Source of the DNA: Microthrixaceae bacterium
GTDB taxonomy: Bacteria > Actinomycetota > Acidimicrobiia > Acidimicrobiales > Microtrichaceae
Assembly (NCBI GenBank): GCA_023957975.1
Contig: JAMLGM010000004.1
Coordinates: 248,001-312,000, forward strand
Direction of reading: 5' to 3'
DNA: 64,000 bases
A program made the translations under genes and the position numbers. Below, in pieces: positions 27,022 through 34,483 of the stretch; position 1 is the stretch's first letter, and each line of letters starts with the position of its first letter. A model generated the notes under the pieces. The model saw only the letters and a program-made list of their open reading frames with translations, was not told where the DNA came from and did no database searches.

Positions 27022-28080
27022 GTGGCGAAGGTGTCGAATCCACTTCGAAAGCGCCACCGGGTTGCGTTCGTACTCGCCGGGGGCGGCAACCTGGGAGCGC
27101 TGCAGGTCGGCCAGCTCCGCGCACTGTCCGAACGCGGCATCACGCCGGATCTCATCGTCGGGTGCTCCGCTGGCGCGATGAACGGGGTTGGCTATGCGAT
27201 CGACCCCGGACCCGTCGGCGTCGCTCGACTCGAAGAGGTATGGGACGCCCTCGCCCGACAGCCCGATCTTGTTCTGCCCGGTTCGTGGATTCCGAACCCG
27301 GTCCAACTGCTGCGGAAGGGCCCGGCGATCGTGTCGGCCGACAACATGCGTTCGCGCCTCGAGATGTTTCTGGGGCCAGTGCGCACCTTCGAGGAACTGG
27401 CCGTCCATTTCGAATGCGTCGCCACCGACGTCGACTCCAATTCCGAGGCCTGGTTCCACAGCGGCGAACTGCTCGACGCCATCATGGCCTCGGCGGCGCT
27501 TCCCTCGGTGTTTCCCATGGTGACGATCGAGGGTCGGCGCTACCTCGACGGCGGCGTGTTGAACAACGTCCCGATCAACCGCGCCATCGAACTCGGGGCC
27601 ACGCGAATCTACGTGTTGCACATGGGCCAGCACGGCAAGCCGAGCCACACCGTCAAACGGCCCGTCGACGCCGCGATGATCGCCTACTGGATCGCCCGCA
27701 ACGGCCGCTTCGCCCGCGACCTGGCCACGTTGCCGCCACACGTCGAGGCCTTCGTGCTCCCGCCCGGAGAACGCCCGGACCTGAAGTACGACGACTTCAG
27801 CCAGACCGCGGCGCTCATCGAGCAGGGCTACGTGAACGCCGTCGAGTTCTTCGCCCACCAGGATCGCCACCGCGAGGAGACCACGACGGTGCGCGCCGAA
27901 CGGCTCCGGCGCGAGACCCGCCGGGTCATCGACGAACTCCGCGACAAGGTGCCGTCGCTCCGCTCGGCACGCGGCTCACAGGGGTACGCCGAGCTCGTCG
28001 ACCCGGACGCGGCCCACGACAATGATGTCGCTCACGACGACGGGGACCCCGACCGGGGCGACGTAGCATCGGCGCCATGA
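27022..28080 (+). CDS. Patatin-like phospholipase
   Basis: A 352-residue patatin-domain serine lipase. The glycine-rich oxyanion loop is VLAGGGNLGALQVGQ, the nucleophile elbow GCSAGAMNG (GxSxG) and the Asp of the Ser-Asp dyad is in YLDGGVLNNVP. The C-terminal part is charged and helical. It would hydrolyse acyl esters of membrane lipids, and patatins can also serve in lipid signalling. GTG start shortly after the HNH gene. It overlaps the DUF3151 gene by 4 bases (ATGA), so the two are cotranscribed. Confidence 0.93.
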   Translation: MAKVSNPLRKRHRVAFVLAGGGNLGALQVGQLRALSERGITPDLIVGCSAGAMNGVGYAIDPGPVGVARLEEVWDALARQPDLVLPGSWIPNPVQLLRKGPAIVSADNMRSRLEMFLGPVRTFEELAVHFECVATDVDSNSEAWFHSGELLDAIMASAALPSVFPMVTIEGRRYLDGGVLNNVPINRAIELGATRIYVLHMGQHGKPSHTVKRPVDAAMIAYWIARNGRFARDLATLPPHVEAFVLPPGERPDLKYDDFSQTAALIEQGYVNAVEFFAHQDRHREETTTVRAERLRRETRRVIDELRDKVPSLRSARGSQGYAELVDPDAAHDNDVAHDDGDPDRGDVASAP

Positions 28081-28511
28081 GCGAGGTACGACTGATCCCG
28101 TCGGGGATCCCCGAAACCATCCTGCCCGACGAGCCCGCAGCGCTGACCGAGGCGATCACAGCCGCGCAACAGCGTGCCGATGACGAGCGCCGCGACGCCC
28201 TCGCGTCGGTCGTCGCCCGGGCCCCACGGTCGAGCGCGGCGTGGGCTGCGCTGGGATCGGCGGGACGCGACCCCATCGAGCGCTACGCCGCCTATCGGGT
28301 GGGCTATCACCGCGGCCTCGACTCGCTGCGGGCCAACGGCTGGCGCGGCAGCGGCTATTTGCGCTGGCGTCATCCGTCGAACCGAGGCGTCCTCGCGTGC
28401 TTCGCCGGGCTGATGCGTTCGGCCGACGAGATCGGTGAGACCGACGAGGTCGAGCGGTTGGCGACGTTTCTTCGCCAGCTCGATCCCGAGTGGAGCGACG
28501 ACAACCGCTGA
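28077..28511 (+). CDS. DUF3151 family protein
   Basis: A 144-residue soluble protein matching the actinobacterial DUF3151 family, recognisable by the repeated Arg/Ala-rich helices and the C-terminal SGYLRWRHPSNRGVLACFAGL motif. The family is common in Actinobacteria and has no assigned function. ATGA overlap with the patatin gene shows coupling. The next gene starts 20 bases after its stop. Confidence 0.85.
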   Translation: MSEVRLIPSGIPETILPDEPAALTEAITAAQQRADDERRDALASVVARAPRSSAAWAALGSAGRDPIERYAAYRVGYHRGLDSLRANGWRGSGYLRWRHPSNRGVLACFAGLMRSADEIGETDEVERLATFLRQLDPEWSDDNR

Positions 28512-28531
28512 AGGGCTCCTACAGTCGTGTC

Positions 28532-29773
28532 ATGACCGAATCTCTCGAGTCCCCACCAGCGTTTCCACAGCACGGCCGGTCGGCCGACGACATCTTGTCG
28601 GAGGTGGCGGAGCTTCGACCCCACGACATCGACTGGCGAAGCGGCAAGGCGTTCAGCCTCGTCTACAACTACGACGACCCCGAACTCGAACATCTCCAGG
28701 AGCAGGTCGCGTTGTCGTTCCTCCACGAGAACGCCTTGAACCCGTTTCGCTACCGGTCGCTGCTGCAGATGGAGACCGAGGTCATCGGCTACGCCAAGGC
28801 ACTGGTCGGCGCCCAGGCGGGTTCGTTGTCCTCGGGCGGGACCGAGTCGATCTTCCTCGCCGTCTACACGGCCCGTGAACACGCCAGGGCATCGGGCAAC
28901 ACGGCGCCGACGCTGTTGTGCACCGACACCGCCCACCCGGCATTCACCAAGGCGTGCCATTACCTCGGGGTCACCGAGATCCGACTGGCACACGGGCCCG
29001 ACGGACGAGCGGTGCCGAGCGCATATCGCGAGGCCATCGACGACCGCACGGCGATCGTGGTCGCGTCGACGCCGTGTTACCCCTTCGGGGTCATCGACCC
29101 GGTCACCGAGATTGCGGCGGTCGCCCTCGACGCCGGGGTGTTGTGCCACGTCGACGCCTGCCTGGGCGGCTGGCTCCTGCCGTGGTGGGAACGGTTGGGC
29201 CGGAACGTGGAGCCGTGGGACTTCCGGGTGCCCGGGGTGACCTCGATGTCGGCCGACATCCACAAGTACGGCTACACCTTCAAGGGCGCATCGGTGGTCC
29301 TGTACGCCGACCCGGATCTGTATCAGCGGCAGATCTTCATGTTCGACGACTGGCCCGGCGGCCTCTACGCCAGCGCCTCGTCGGCCGGCACCCGCCCGGG
29401 CCCCCCGATCGCCTCGGCGTGGGCGACGATCAATCACCTCGGAGCCGACGGCTACCTTCGCCTCGCCGCCCGGGTTGCCGACGCCACCGACCGCATGATT
29501 GCCGGAATCTCCGCGATCGACGGGCTCGAGGTGTTCTCGAACCCCGACATGTCGGTGTTCGAGTTCGGATCCACCGTGCACGACATGGACGGAATCTGCG
29601 ACCGGATGGACGACCGCGGCTGGAACCTCGACCGCCAGCAGGGCGGGCTTCACCTGATGCTGGCCCCGGGTCACGACAAGGTCGTCGACGCGTTCTGCGC
29701 CGATCTCGCTGAGGCGGCGAGCGATCACGCGCCGGCGCGGGGTGCCGGGCACACCTATGGCGGGGTCGTGTGA
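28532..29773 (+). CDS. PLP-dependent decarboxylase / sphingosine-1-phosphate-lyase-like enzyme
   Basis: A 413-residue fold-type I PLP enzyme. ATG 28532 (MTESLESPP) is preferred to a GTG 14 codons upstream, which would overlap the DUF3151 stop. Motifs: LSSGGTESIF for phosphate binding, HVDACLGGW with the Asp that contacts the pyridine nitrogen, and SADIHKYGYTFKG with the Schiff-base Lys245. The group includes sphingosine-phosphate lyase and glutamate decarboxylase-like enzymes; the substrate is not clear. The stop overlaps the MobA-like start by 4 bases (GTGA). Confidence 0.88.
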   Translation: MTESLESPPAFPQHGRSADDILSEVAELRPHDIDWRSGKAFSLVYNYDDPELEHLQEQVALSFLHENALNPFRYRSLLQMETEVIGYAKALVGAQAGSLSSGGTESIFLAVYTAREHARASGNTAPTLLCTDTAHPAFTKACHYLGVTEIRLAHGPDGRAVPSAYREAIDDRTAIVVASTPCYPFGVIDPVTEIAAVALDAGVLCHVDACLGGWLLPWWERLGRNVEPWDFRVPGVTSMSADIHKYGYTFKGASVVLYADPDLYQRQIFMFDDWPGGLYASASSAGTRPGPPIASAWATINHLGADGYLRLAARVADATDRMIAGISAIDGLEVFSNPDMSVFEFGSTVHDMDGICDRMDDRGWNLDRQQGGLHLMLAPGHDKVVDAFCADLAEAASDHAPARGAGHTYGGVV

Positions 29774-30339
29774 TGGCGCTCGACGGGTGGATCGGTGCCG
29801 TACTGGTCGGCGGTGACCCCTCGAGCGACGGCACCGAGCGCGCACTCGTCGACGTCGACGGGGTTCCGATCGGCTCGATCGCGCTCGACGCGTTGCACGG
29901 AGCCGGGATCGAACGCGTGATGCTCGTCGGGGCCACCGACGCCCACACCGCGGCGCTCGACGGCGAACCGGTCGATGACGTGTGGCCGGGGGAGGGGTCG
30001 GCCGGAGCGATCCTGACGGCGCTTCACCACGGATTCCTGTCCGGGGCGTCCACCGTCGTGGTGCTCGCATGTGATCTCCCCGCGGTGTCCTCGGCGGCGG
30101 TGGCTCGGCTGATCGATACCGCCCGATCCACCTCGGGATCGACTGAACCGCAGGTCGTGATGGTCAAAGAGGATGGCACTGCGCGCTTTCCGAACGGGGT
30201 ATATGCGATGAGGCTCCTGCCGACGCTCGAGGCACGCTTTGCCGACGGCGCACTTTCGGTTTCGGACCTCATCGCGGAGGTCCCGGTGCTGTGGGTCGAC
30301 GGGCAGGGGGCGTTTCGACAGCACGGCGGTCCCGGGTGA
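29770..30339 (+). CDS. MobA-like nucleotidyltransferase, degenerate
   Basis: A 189-residue protein with a MobA/GT-A-like nucleotidyltransferase pattern: an N-terminal beta-strand/loop VLVGGDPSSDGTERALVDVDG, then VVVLACDLPAVSSAAVARL, which is the DxP region of the MobA family. The N-terminal nucleotide-binding signature (LAGGxSxRMGxDK) is poorly kept, with no RMG and no DKA, so GTP use is doubtful. Function as molybdenum-cofactor guanylyltransferase is therefore only a family-level suggestion. Start may be GTG 29770 or ATG 29773. Confidence 0.7.
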   Translation: MMALDGWIGAVLVGGDPSSDGTERALVDVDGVPIGSIALDALHGAGIERVMLVGATDAHTAALDGEPVDDVWPGEGSAGAILTALHHGFLSGASTVVVLACDLPAVSSAAVARLIDTARSTSGSTEPQVVMVKEDGTARFPNGVYAMRLLPTLEARFADGALSVSDLIAEVPVLWVDGQGAFRQHGGPG

Positions 30340-30367
30340 TCGGCGAAGTTCCGGTAGCGTGGCAGCC

Positions 30368-30691
30368 ATGACCACGCTGCCCGAGATCACCGTGCAAGAG
30401 CTCCAACAGCGCCTCGCCGCCGGCGCCGCCCTCGTCGACGTACGCGAGGTCGACGAATACGAACAGGGCCACGTGCCCGGCGCGCGCCTCATCCCCCTCG
30501 GCGAACTGCCAGGACGCGTCGCCGAGGTTCCGGCGGGCGAACAGGTGCTGATGATCTGTCGATCCGGGGCCCGTTCGGCCAAAGCCGGCGAATTCCTGAT
30601 CGGCGAGGGCCGCGACGTTGTCAACGTGGCCGGCGGCACGCTCGCTTGGATCGAGGCCGGATTCGAGGTCAACACCGGCAACCAGCCGTGA
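30368..30691 (+). CDS. Rhodanese-like sulfurtransferase
   Basis: A 107-residue single-domain rhodanese. LVDVREVDEYEQGHVPGARLIPLGEL is the first conserved block, and CRSGARSAKAGEFL has the catalytic Cys followed by the RSG/R loop. It would carry a persulfide sulfur for other enzymes. Starts with ATG 30368. The open frame upstream of it is only the tail of the MobA-like gene read in another frame. Confidence 0.92.
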   Translation: MTTLPEITVQELQQRLAAGAALVDVREVDEYEQGHVPGARLIPLGELPGRVAEVPAGEQVLMICRSGARSAKAGEFLIGEGRDVVNVAGGTLAWIEAGFEVNTGNQP

Positions 30692-30739
30692 CCGGTTCGA
30701 GGCGAGGTCGCATCGTTCTGGCGGGGGTGCGGCGATTCG

Positions 30740-31906
30740 ATGAGCGCTGACCTCGACGCGGTCCTGATCGGCGAGGCGGACGAAGCCCTGACCGTGGTGG
30801 AACGCGTGATCACCGCGGGTCAGTACGCGATCGACACCGAATTTCACCGCGAGCGGACCTATTTCCCGCAGCTTGCGCTCATCCAGATCCAGGTCGACGA
30901 CTCGATCTTCCTGATCGATCCGCTGGCGTTCGACATTCGCGTGATGCGACCCATGTTCGAATCCGATGCCGTCGCCGTCCTTCACGCGGCCCGCCAGGAT
31001 CTCGAGGTCCTCGAACACGCCGTGGGCGCCGCGCCGCGACGGCTCTGGGACACGCAGCTGGCAGCGGGTTTCCTGGGCTTGTCGACCCCTTCGCTGTCGT
31101 CGTTGCTGGAGAGCGAACTCGGAGTGCGGGTGCCGAAGGCCGACCGGTTGACCGATTGGATGCGCCGGCCGCTGAGCGAGCGCCAACGCAACTACGCCGC
31201 GGCCGACGTCGCGAATCTGCGCGAACTGCATCGCCGCCAAAGCGCCGAGTTGACGGCACGGTCACGGATGGGCTGGCTGACCGAGGCCCTGGATGAGTTG
31301 CAGGCTGAATACCGTGGTCCCCGCGACCCGTTGGAGGCGTGGCGCCGCATCAAAGAGGCCCGCCACCTTCGCGGGGCCGACCTGGCGATCGCCCAGGATC
31401 TGGCCGCGTGGCGTGAGCGGCGCGCGCAGCACCTCGACCTGACCCCGCGTTATGTGCTCGCCGACCTTGCGCTCGTCGGGCTGGCCGTCGCCAAACCGAC
31501 CGGCGCGGACCAACTCAAAGACATACGCGGCGTCGATCAACGTGCGCTGCGCCCGGTGGTCGACGAACTCATCGAGGTGATCGCAACCGCGGCCGACAAA
31601 CGCCCCCGGCGCGATCGCGGACCGGTGAACAACGAGTTGCCCGCCGCCATGCGCCCAGCGGTTCCACTCGTGTCGGCCTGGGTCGCTCAGTTGGCCAAGA
31701 ACCAACAGATCGACCCGGCGTTGTTGGCCACCCGCTCCGATCTCGAGGCGTTTTTGCGCGGAGACGCGGAGAGTCGCCTGCTCAGCGGATGGCGCGGTGA
31801 TCTGGTCGGAACCCCGTTGCGCCGCCTCGTTTCGGGGGAGGTATCCCTGGCCCTCGACCCCGCCGAAGGACTCGTGCTGGAGCGCCGTTCCGGCGACAGG
31901 GCATGA
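30740..31906 (+). CDS. rnd: Ribonuclease D family 3'-5' exonuclease with HRDC domain
   Basis: A 388-residue RNase D-like enzyme of the DEDDy class. DTEFHRERTYFP has the first Asp and Glu, AARQDLEVL the third acidic residue, and QRNYAAADVANL the Tyr and Asp of the last motif. The C-terminal half has helical repeats consistent with an HRDC domain. It trims 3' ends of tRNA or rRNA precursors. Follows the rhodanese gene by 48 bases. Confidence 0.93.
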   Translation: MSADLDAVLIGEADEALTVVERVITAGQYAIDTEFHRERTYFPQLALIQIQVDDSIFLIDPLAFDIRVMRPMFESDAVAVLHAARQDLEVLEHAVGAAPRRLWDTQLAAGFLGLSTPSLSSLLESELGVRVPKADRLTDWMRRPLSERQRNYAAADVANLRELHRRQSAELTARSRMGWLTEALDELQAEYRGPRDPLEAWRRIKEARHLRGADLAIAQDLAAWRERRAQHLDLTPRYVLADLALVGLAVAKPTGADQLKDIRGVDQRALRPVVDELIEVIATAADKRPRRDRGPVNNELPAAMRPAVPLVSAWVAQLAKNQQIDPALLATRSDLEAFLRGDAESRLLSGWRGDLVGTPLRRLVSGEVSLALDPAEGLVLERRSGDRA

Positions 31907-32010
31907 CCTGATCCGAGCGTCCCGATCGGCTATATTTGCGCTTTGGTTCGTGCGGGGTCCGCCGCAGTAGGATGGCATTTCGAGTCATCCGGCAGTGATT
32001 GGGAGACAAC

Positions 32011-32187
32011 GTGAAGAAGGGTCGCCACCGTCGATTCGAAGAAGCTCGGGCCCTGAAACGGGGTCCCGACATCGATATCGAGGCCATTCTCGACGAGCCG
32101 TCCTCGGCCTTGGACGACGCCGACGACGACTATGACGATTACGAGGAATATCAACCCGGCGGTTGGGTGAGTCCTGAAGCTGAATAG
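32011..32187 (+). CDS. Small acidic protein, 58 aa
   Basis: A short gene behind RNase D. GTG at 32011 has GGGAGA 7 bases upstream. The product begins KKGRHRRFEEARALKR, strongly basic, then turns highly acidic (DDADDDYDDYEEY) before ending GGWVSPEAE. The split basic/acidic layout and its own terminator hairpins argue for a real protein. Family not recognised. It may be a nucleic-acid or protein-interacting small protein, which is only an inference. Confidence 0.65.
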   Translation: MKKGRHRRFEEARALKRGPDIDIEAILDEPSSALDDADDDYDDYEEYQPGGWVSPEAE

Positions 32188-32212
32188 CAGCCGCGAGCGC
32201 AGCTGCCGTGCG

Positions 32213-32241
32213 GTTCGCTCGCCACAGGTTGGCGAGCGAAC
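32213..32241 (+). terminator. Hairpin downstream of small acidic protein gene
   Basis: A 12-base perfect stem (gttcgctcgcca and its complement) with a 5-base loop, 25 bases after the 58-aa gene stop. There is no U-tract. Followed 16 bases later by a second hairpin. Confidence 0.6.
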
Positions 32242-32257
32242 ATAACTCAGAGATACG

Positions 32258-32284
32258 AAGGCGGCCCATCAGAGCCGCCTTTGT
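32258..32284 (+). terminator. Rho-independent-like terminator
   Basis: Stem aaggcggc / gccgcctt with an 8-base loop and a short TTTG after it. Together with the hairpin at 32213-32241 it separates the small acidic gene from the convergent cysteine-rich gene. Confidence 0.75.
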
Positions 32285-32307
32285 CGCGCGGCGACGCAGC
32301 GGTACGG

Positions 32308-33132
32308 TCAGGCGCGCCTGCGGCGTACCGGATCGGGCAGCGACACGCCTTCGGCTCGGCCTCGTTCGACCGCCGCGTGAGGCCTGATCGCACCGGCGTC
32401 GGCGGATTCGATGCTCTCGACGAGCCAGGCGTAGGGTTCCTCGCCCACGAGCTCGATGATCTCGTCCCGCATCGTCACGTACACGGGATCGTTGCCCACG
32501 AAGGCGGTGTGCGACTCGGTGCACCACCAGTGAAAGTCGTCGCCGCCCTCGCCCCAGTCGCGCCGCTTCCAATCGCGCAGCGTGTTCGTGACGGCGCCCA
32601 ACTCGTCGGTGGACGAGATGAGCCGGAGGGGCACCTGCCAACACACGTCGGGCTTCCAATCGAGGGGGCGTTCGCCAGCGTCGAGGGCGCCGATGTGAAG
32701 TGCACAGCCCGCGCCGCGGGCGAAATCCGGGCGGTTGAGAAAACAGCAGGCGTCGTCGATCTCCCGGGTCACCCATGCCCCGTCGTCATTCTTGACGATC
32801 GGCCCGCCGGCCGACTTGGTTTCCGCAGCGAACTGCCACTGCGATGCGGTGAGGCGCCGGGCGGCACGGACGACCACGTCGCGATCGGCCTTGTCGGCGA
32901 AATGTGCACCGTAGGAACAACATCCCTGTTCGAGATCGGTGGCGTCGGCGTCGAGCACCCCCTGGCAGCCGGCGCCGAAGATGCAGCTCCAGGAGCTGAG
33001 CAGAAAGGACAGGTCGAACAGCCACGTCGTGTGATCCTCGTCTTCGAAGCTGATCCACTCGCTTCGCACCGGAACGGGAAGGGGGACCGATCCGTCGACA
33101 GCGAGATGGGGGTTCGCACCGGTTGAGGTCAT
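32308..33132 (-). CDS. Cysteine-rich conserved hypothetical protein, 274 aa
   Basis: A 274-residue soluble protein with clustered cysteines in the N-terminal half: CIFGAGC, then QGCCSYG, later DACCFLN and RGAGCALH, and WQVPLRL following a single Cys. The pattern suggests metal (Zn or Fe-S) binding, as seen in YkgJ-like and DUF3109-like proteins, but assignment is uncertain. A conserved-looking TESHTAF segment and a C-terminal basic tail end the protein. Convergent with the small acidic gene. Function unknown. Confidence 0.75.
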   Translation of the reverse strand: MTSTGANPHLAVDGSVPLPVPVRSEWISFEDEDHTTWLFDLSFLLSSWSCIFGAGCQGVLDADATDLEQGCCSYGAHFADKADRDVVVRAARRLTASQWQFAAETKSAGGPIVKNDDGAWVTREIDDACCFLNRPDFARGAGCALHIGALDAGERPLDWKPDVCWQVPLRLISSTDELGAVTNTLRDWKRRDWGEGGDDFHWWCTESHTAFVGNDPVYVTMRDEIIELVGEEPYAWLVESIESADAGAIRPHAAVERGRAEGVSLPDPVRRRRA

Positions 33133-33175
33133 GGGTTGAATCTACGCCACTGCGAGCGGCGCCTAGTGTGGGTTG

Positions 33176-33391
33176 ATGGCTGGAGAATTCGAACAGATCG
33201 CGACACGTCTGCACGAGATCGCCGAGGAGTTGGCCGAGTTGTCGATCGTTCGGTTGCGCGACGCCATCGACGCCGGAGGCGATGAACTACCCGTCGACGA
33301 CAAGCTGCTCGGCCGGGCTCGACGCTCGGTGCTCAAGGCGGCCAATCTGCTCGAGAGCGGGGGCTCAGGGTCTGCCGCCACCGATTGGTGA
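33176..33391 (+). CDS. Small helical protein, 71 aa
   Basis: A short gene reading rightward, divergent from the Cys-rich gene with a 43-base spacer. ATG at 33176 is chosen over TTG 33173. The product (MAGEFEQIATRLHEIAEELAE at the start) is amphipathic and looks all-helical, with a Gly/Ser-rich end. Family not recognised. It lies 46 bases from the LOG-family gene, which points the other way, and the two are convergent. Confidence 0.6.
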   Translation: MAGEFEQIATRLHEIAEELAELSIVRLRDAIDAGGDELPVDDKLLGRARRSVLKAANLLESGGSGSAATDW

Positions 33392-33393
33392 AG

Positions 33394-33427
33394 CCCAGCG
33401 CGCTGCTCGGCCCAGTGCGCTGCTCGG
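33394..33427. repeat. 17-bp direct repeat, two copies
   Basis: Two adjacent 17-base copies of cccagygcgctgctcgg (y is c then t), followed by a diverged third start (cccggtttgtc). They fill the 46-base convergent gap between the 71-aa gene and the LOG-family gene. Confidence 0.8.
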
Positions 33428-33436
33428 CCCGGTTTG

Positions 33437-34483
33437 TCAGCGGCCCAGCGAGCGCACCATCTGATGGAGCCGTCCGAAACTGCGTTGATCGAACTTCATC
33501 ACCAACCGGGGCAGGTGCAGCAGGTCTGCGTCGTCGACCTCGGGTGCCAACGGGTCGCATCGCTCGATCGCCCCGTCGACGACCAGGTCGGCGTACTCGC
33601 GGTTGACCGCCGCGAGTTCCTCGTCGGTCAGCTGACGGCGCAGCCGGATGACGAGTTGGTCGCCCACCCAGCGCATCGAGTGATAGACGCGGTAGAACTC
33701 GTCGAGATATCGCACGGCGTCGGCGACCGACGAGGTGATGAACACGAGGTCGACATCGTCGGGGGAGATCAGCGATGCGTCCTCAAGTTCGTATTCGATG
33801 AAGTCGCGCCAACGCTTCCAGTAGCCGTCGCCATCCGGTTCGAACAACACCACCGGAGCCGGGGTCACCTTGCCGGTCTGGATCAGCGTCAGCAACTCGA
33901 AGGTTTCATCGAGGGTGCCGTAACCACCGGGGAACACGACGTACGCGGCCGACTGACGCATGAAGGTCAGCTTGCGGCTGAAGAAGTGCCGAAACCGAAC
34001 CAGGCGTTCGTCGGGCACGATGCCGCCGCCCTCCATCGGTTCGAACGGAAGGCGGATCGTGACCCCGAAGCTGTTGTCAGCACCGGCACCTTCCACCGCG
34101 GCGGTCATGATGCCGGGGCCACCGCCGGTGATGACCATCCAATCGTCGGCGGCGAGCGCCGCCCCCAATTCGACCGCAGCGGTGTACGCGGGTTCACCCG
34201 GTTTCGTCCTCGCCGAGCCGAACACCGAACACTTCGGCTGACCGATGTACGGCTTGAACTGGGCCGAGGCGCGGCGGAGGTCGCGCAGAGCGAGACTGAT
34301 CAGTTTCAACTCGCCCCGGTCCGCACCGTCTCGGCACAGGCGCACCACATTGCCCAGCATCTCGGTGAGCAGGTCGTTGTCAGACTGCACCCCGCTGACC
34401 GCAACCAGGTCGCGGACGGCGGCATCGGCGGTCGGATCGCCGGTGCGGGGAGGTGGATTGCGGCGATGACGTTGCTCACTCAT
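33437..34483 (-). CDS. TIGR00730/LOG-family Rossmann-fold protein
   Basis: A 348-residue protein of the LOG (lysine-decarboxylase-like) family. GGGPGIMTAAVEGA and PGGYGTLDETFE (PGGYGT at 185-190) are the diagnostic motifs. Some family members release cytokinin-type nucleobases from nucleoside monophosphates (phosphoribohydrolase); others have no known activity. It is longer than the common 180-200-residue LOG enzymes, with extensions at both ends. The start overlaps the end of fbiC by 4 bases (ATGA), so it is the last gene of an HxlR-fbiC-LOG operon. Confidence 0.88.
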   Translation of the reverse strand: MSEQRHRRNPPPRTGDPTADAAVRDLVAVSGVQSDNDLLTEMLGNVVRLCRDGADRGELKLISLALRDLRRASAQFKPYIGQPKCSVFGSARTKPGEPAYTAAVELGAALAADDWMVITGGGPGIMTAAVEGAGADNSFGVTIRLPFEPMEGGGIVPDERLVRFRHFFSRKLTFMRQSAAYVVFPGGYGTLDETFELLTLIQTGKVTPAPVVLFEPDGDGYWKRWRDFIEYELEDASLISPDDVDLVFITSSVADAVRYLDEFYRVYHSMRWVGDQLVIRLRRQLTDEELAAVNREYADLVVDGAIERCDPLAPEVDDADLLHLPRLVMKFDQRSFGRLHQMVRSLGR

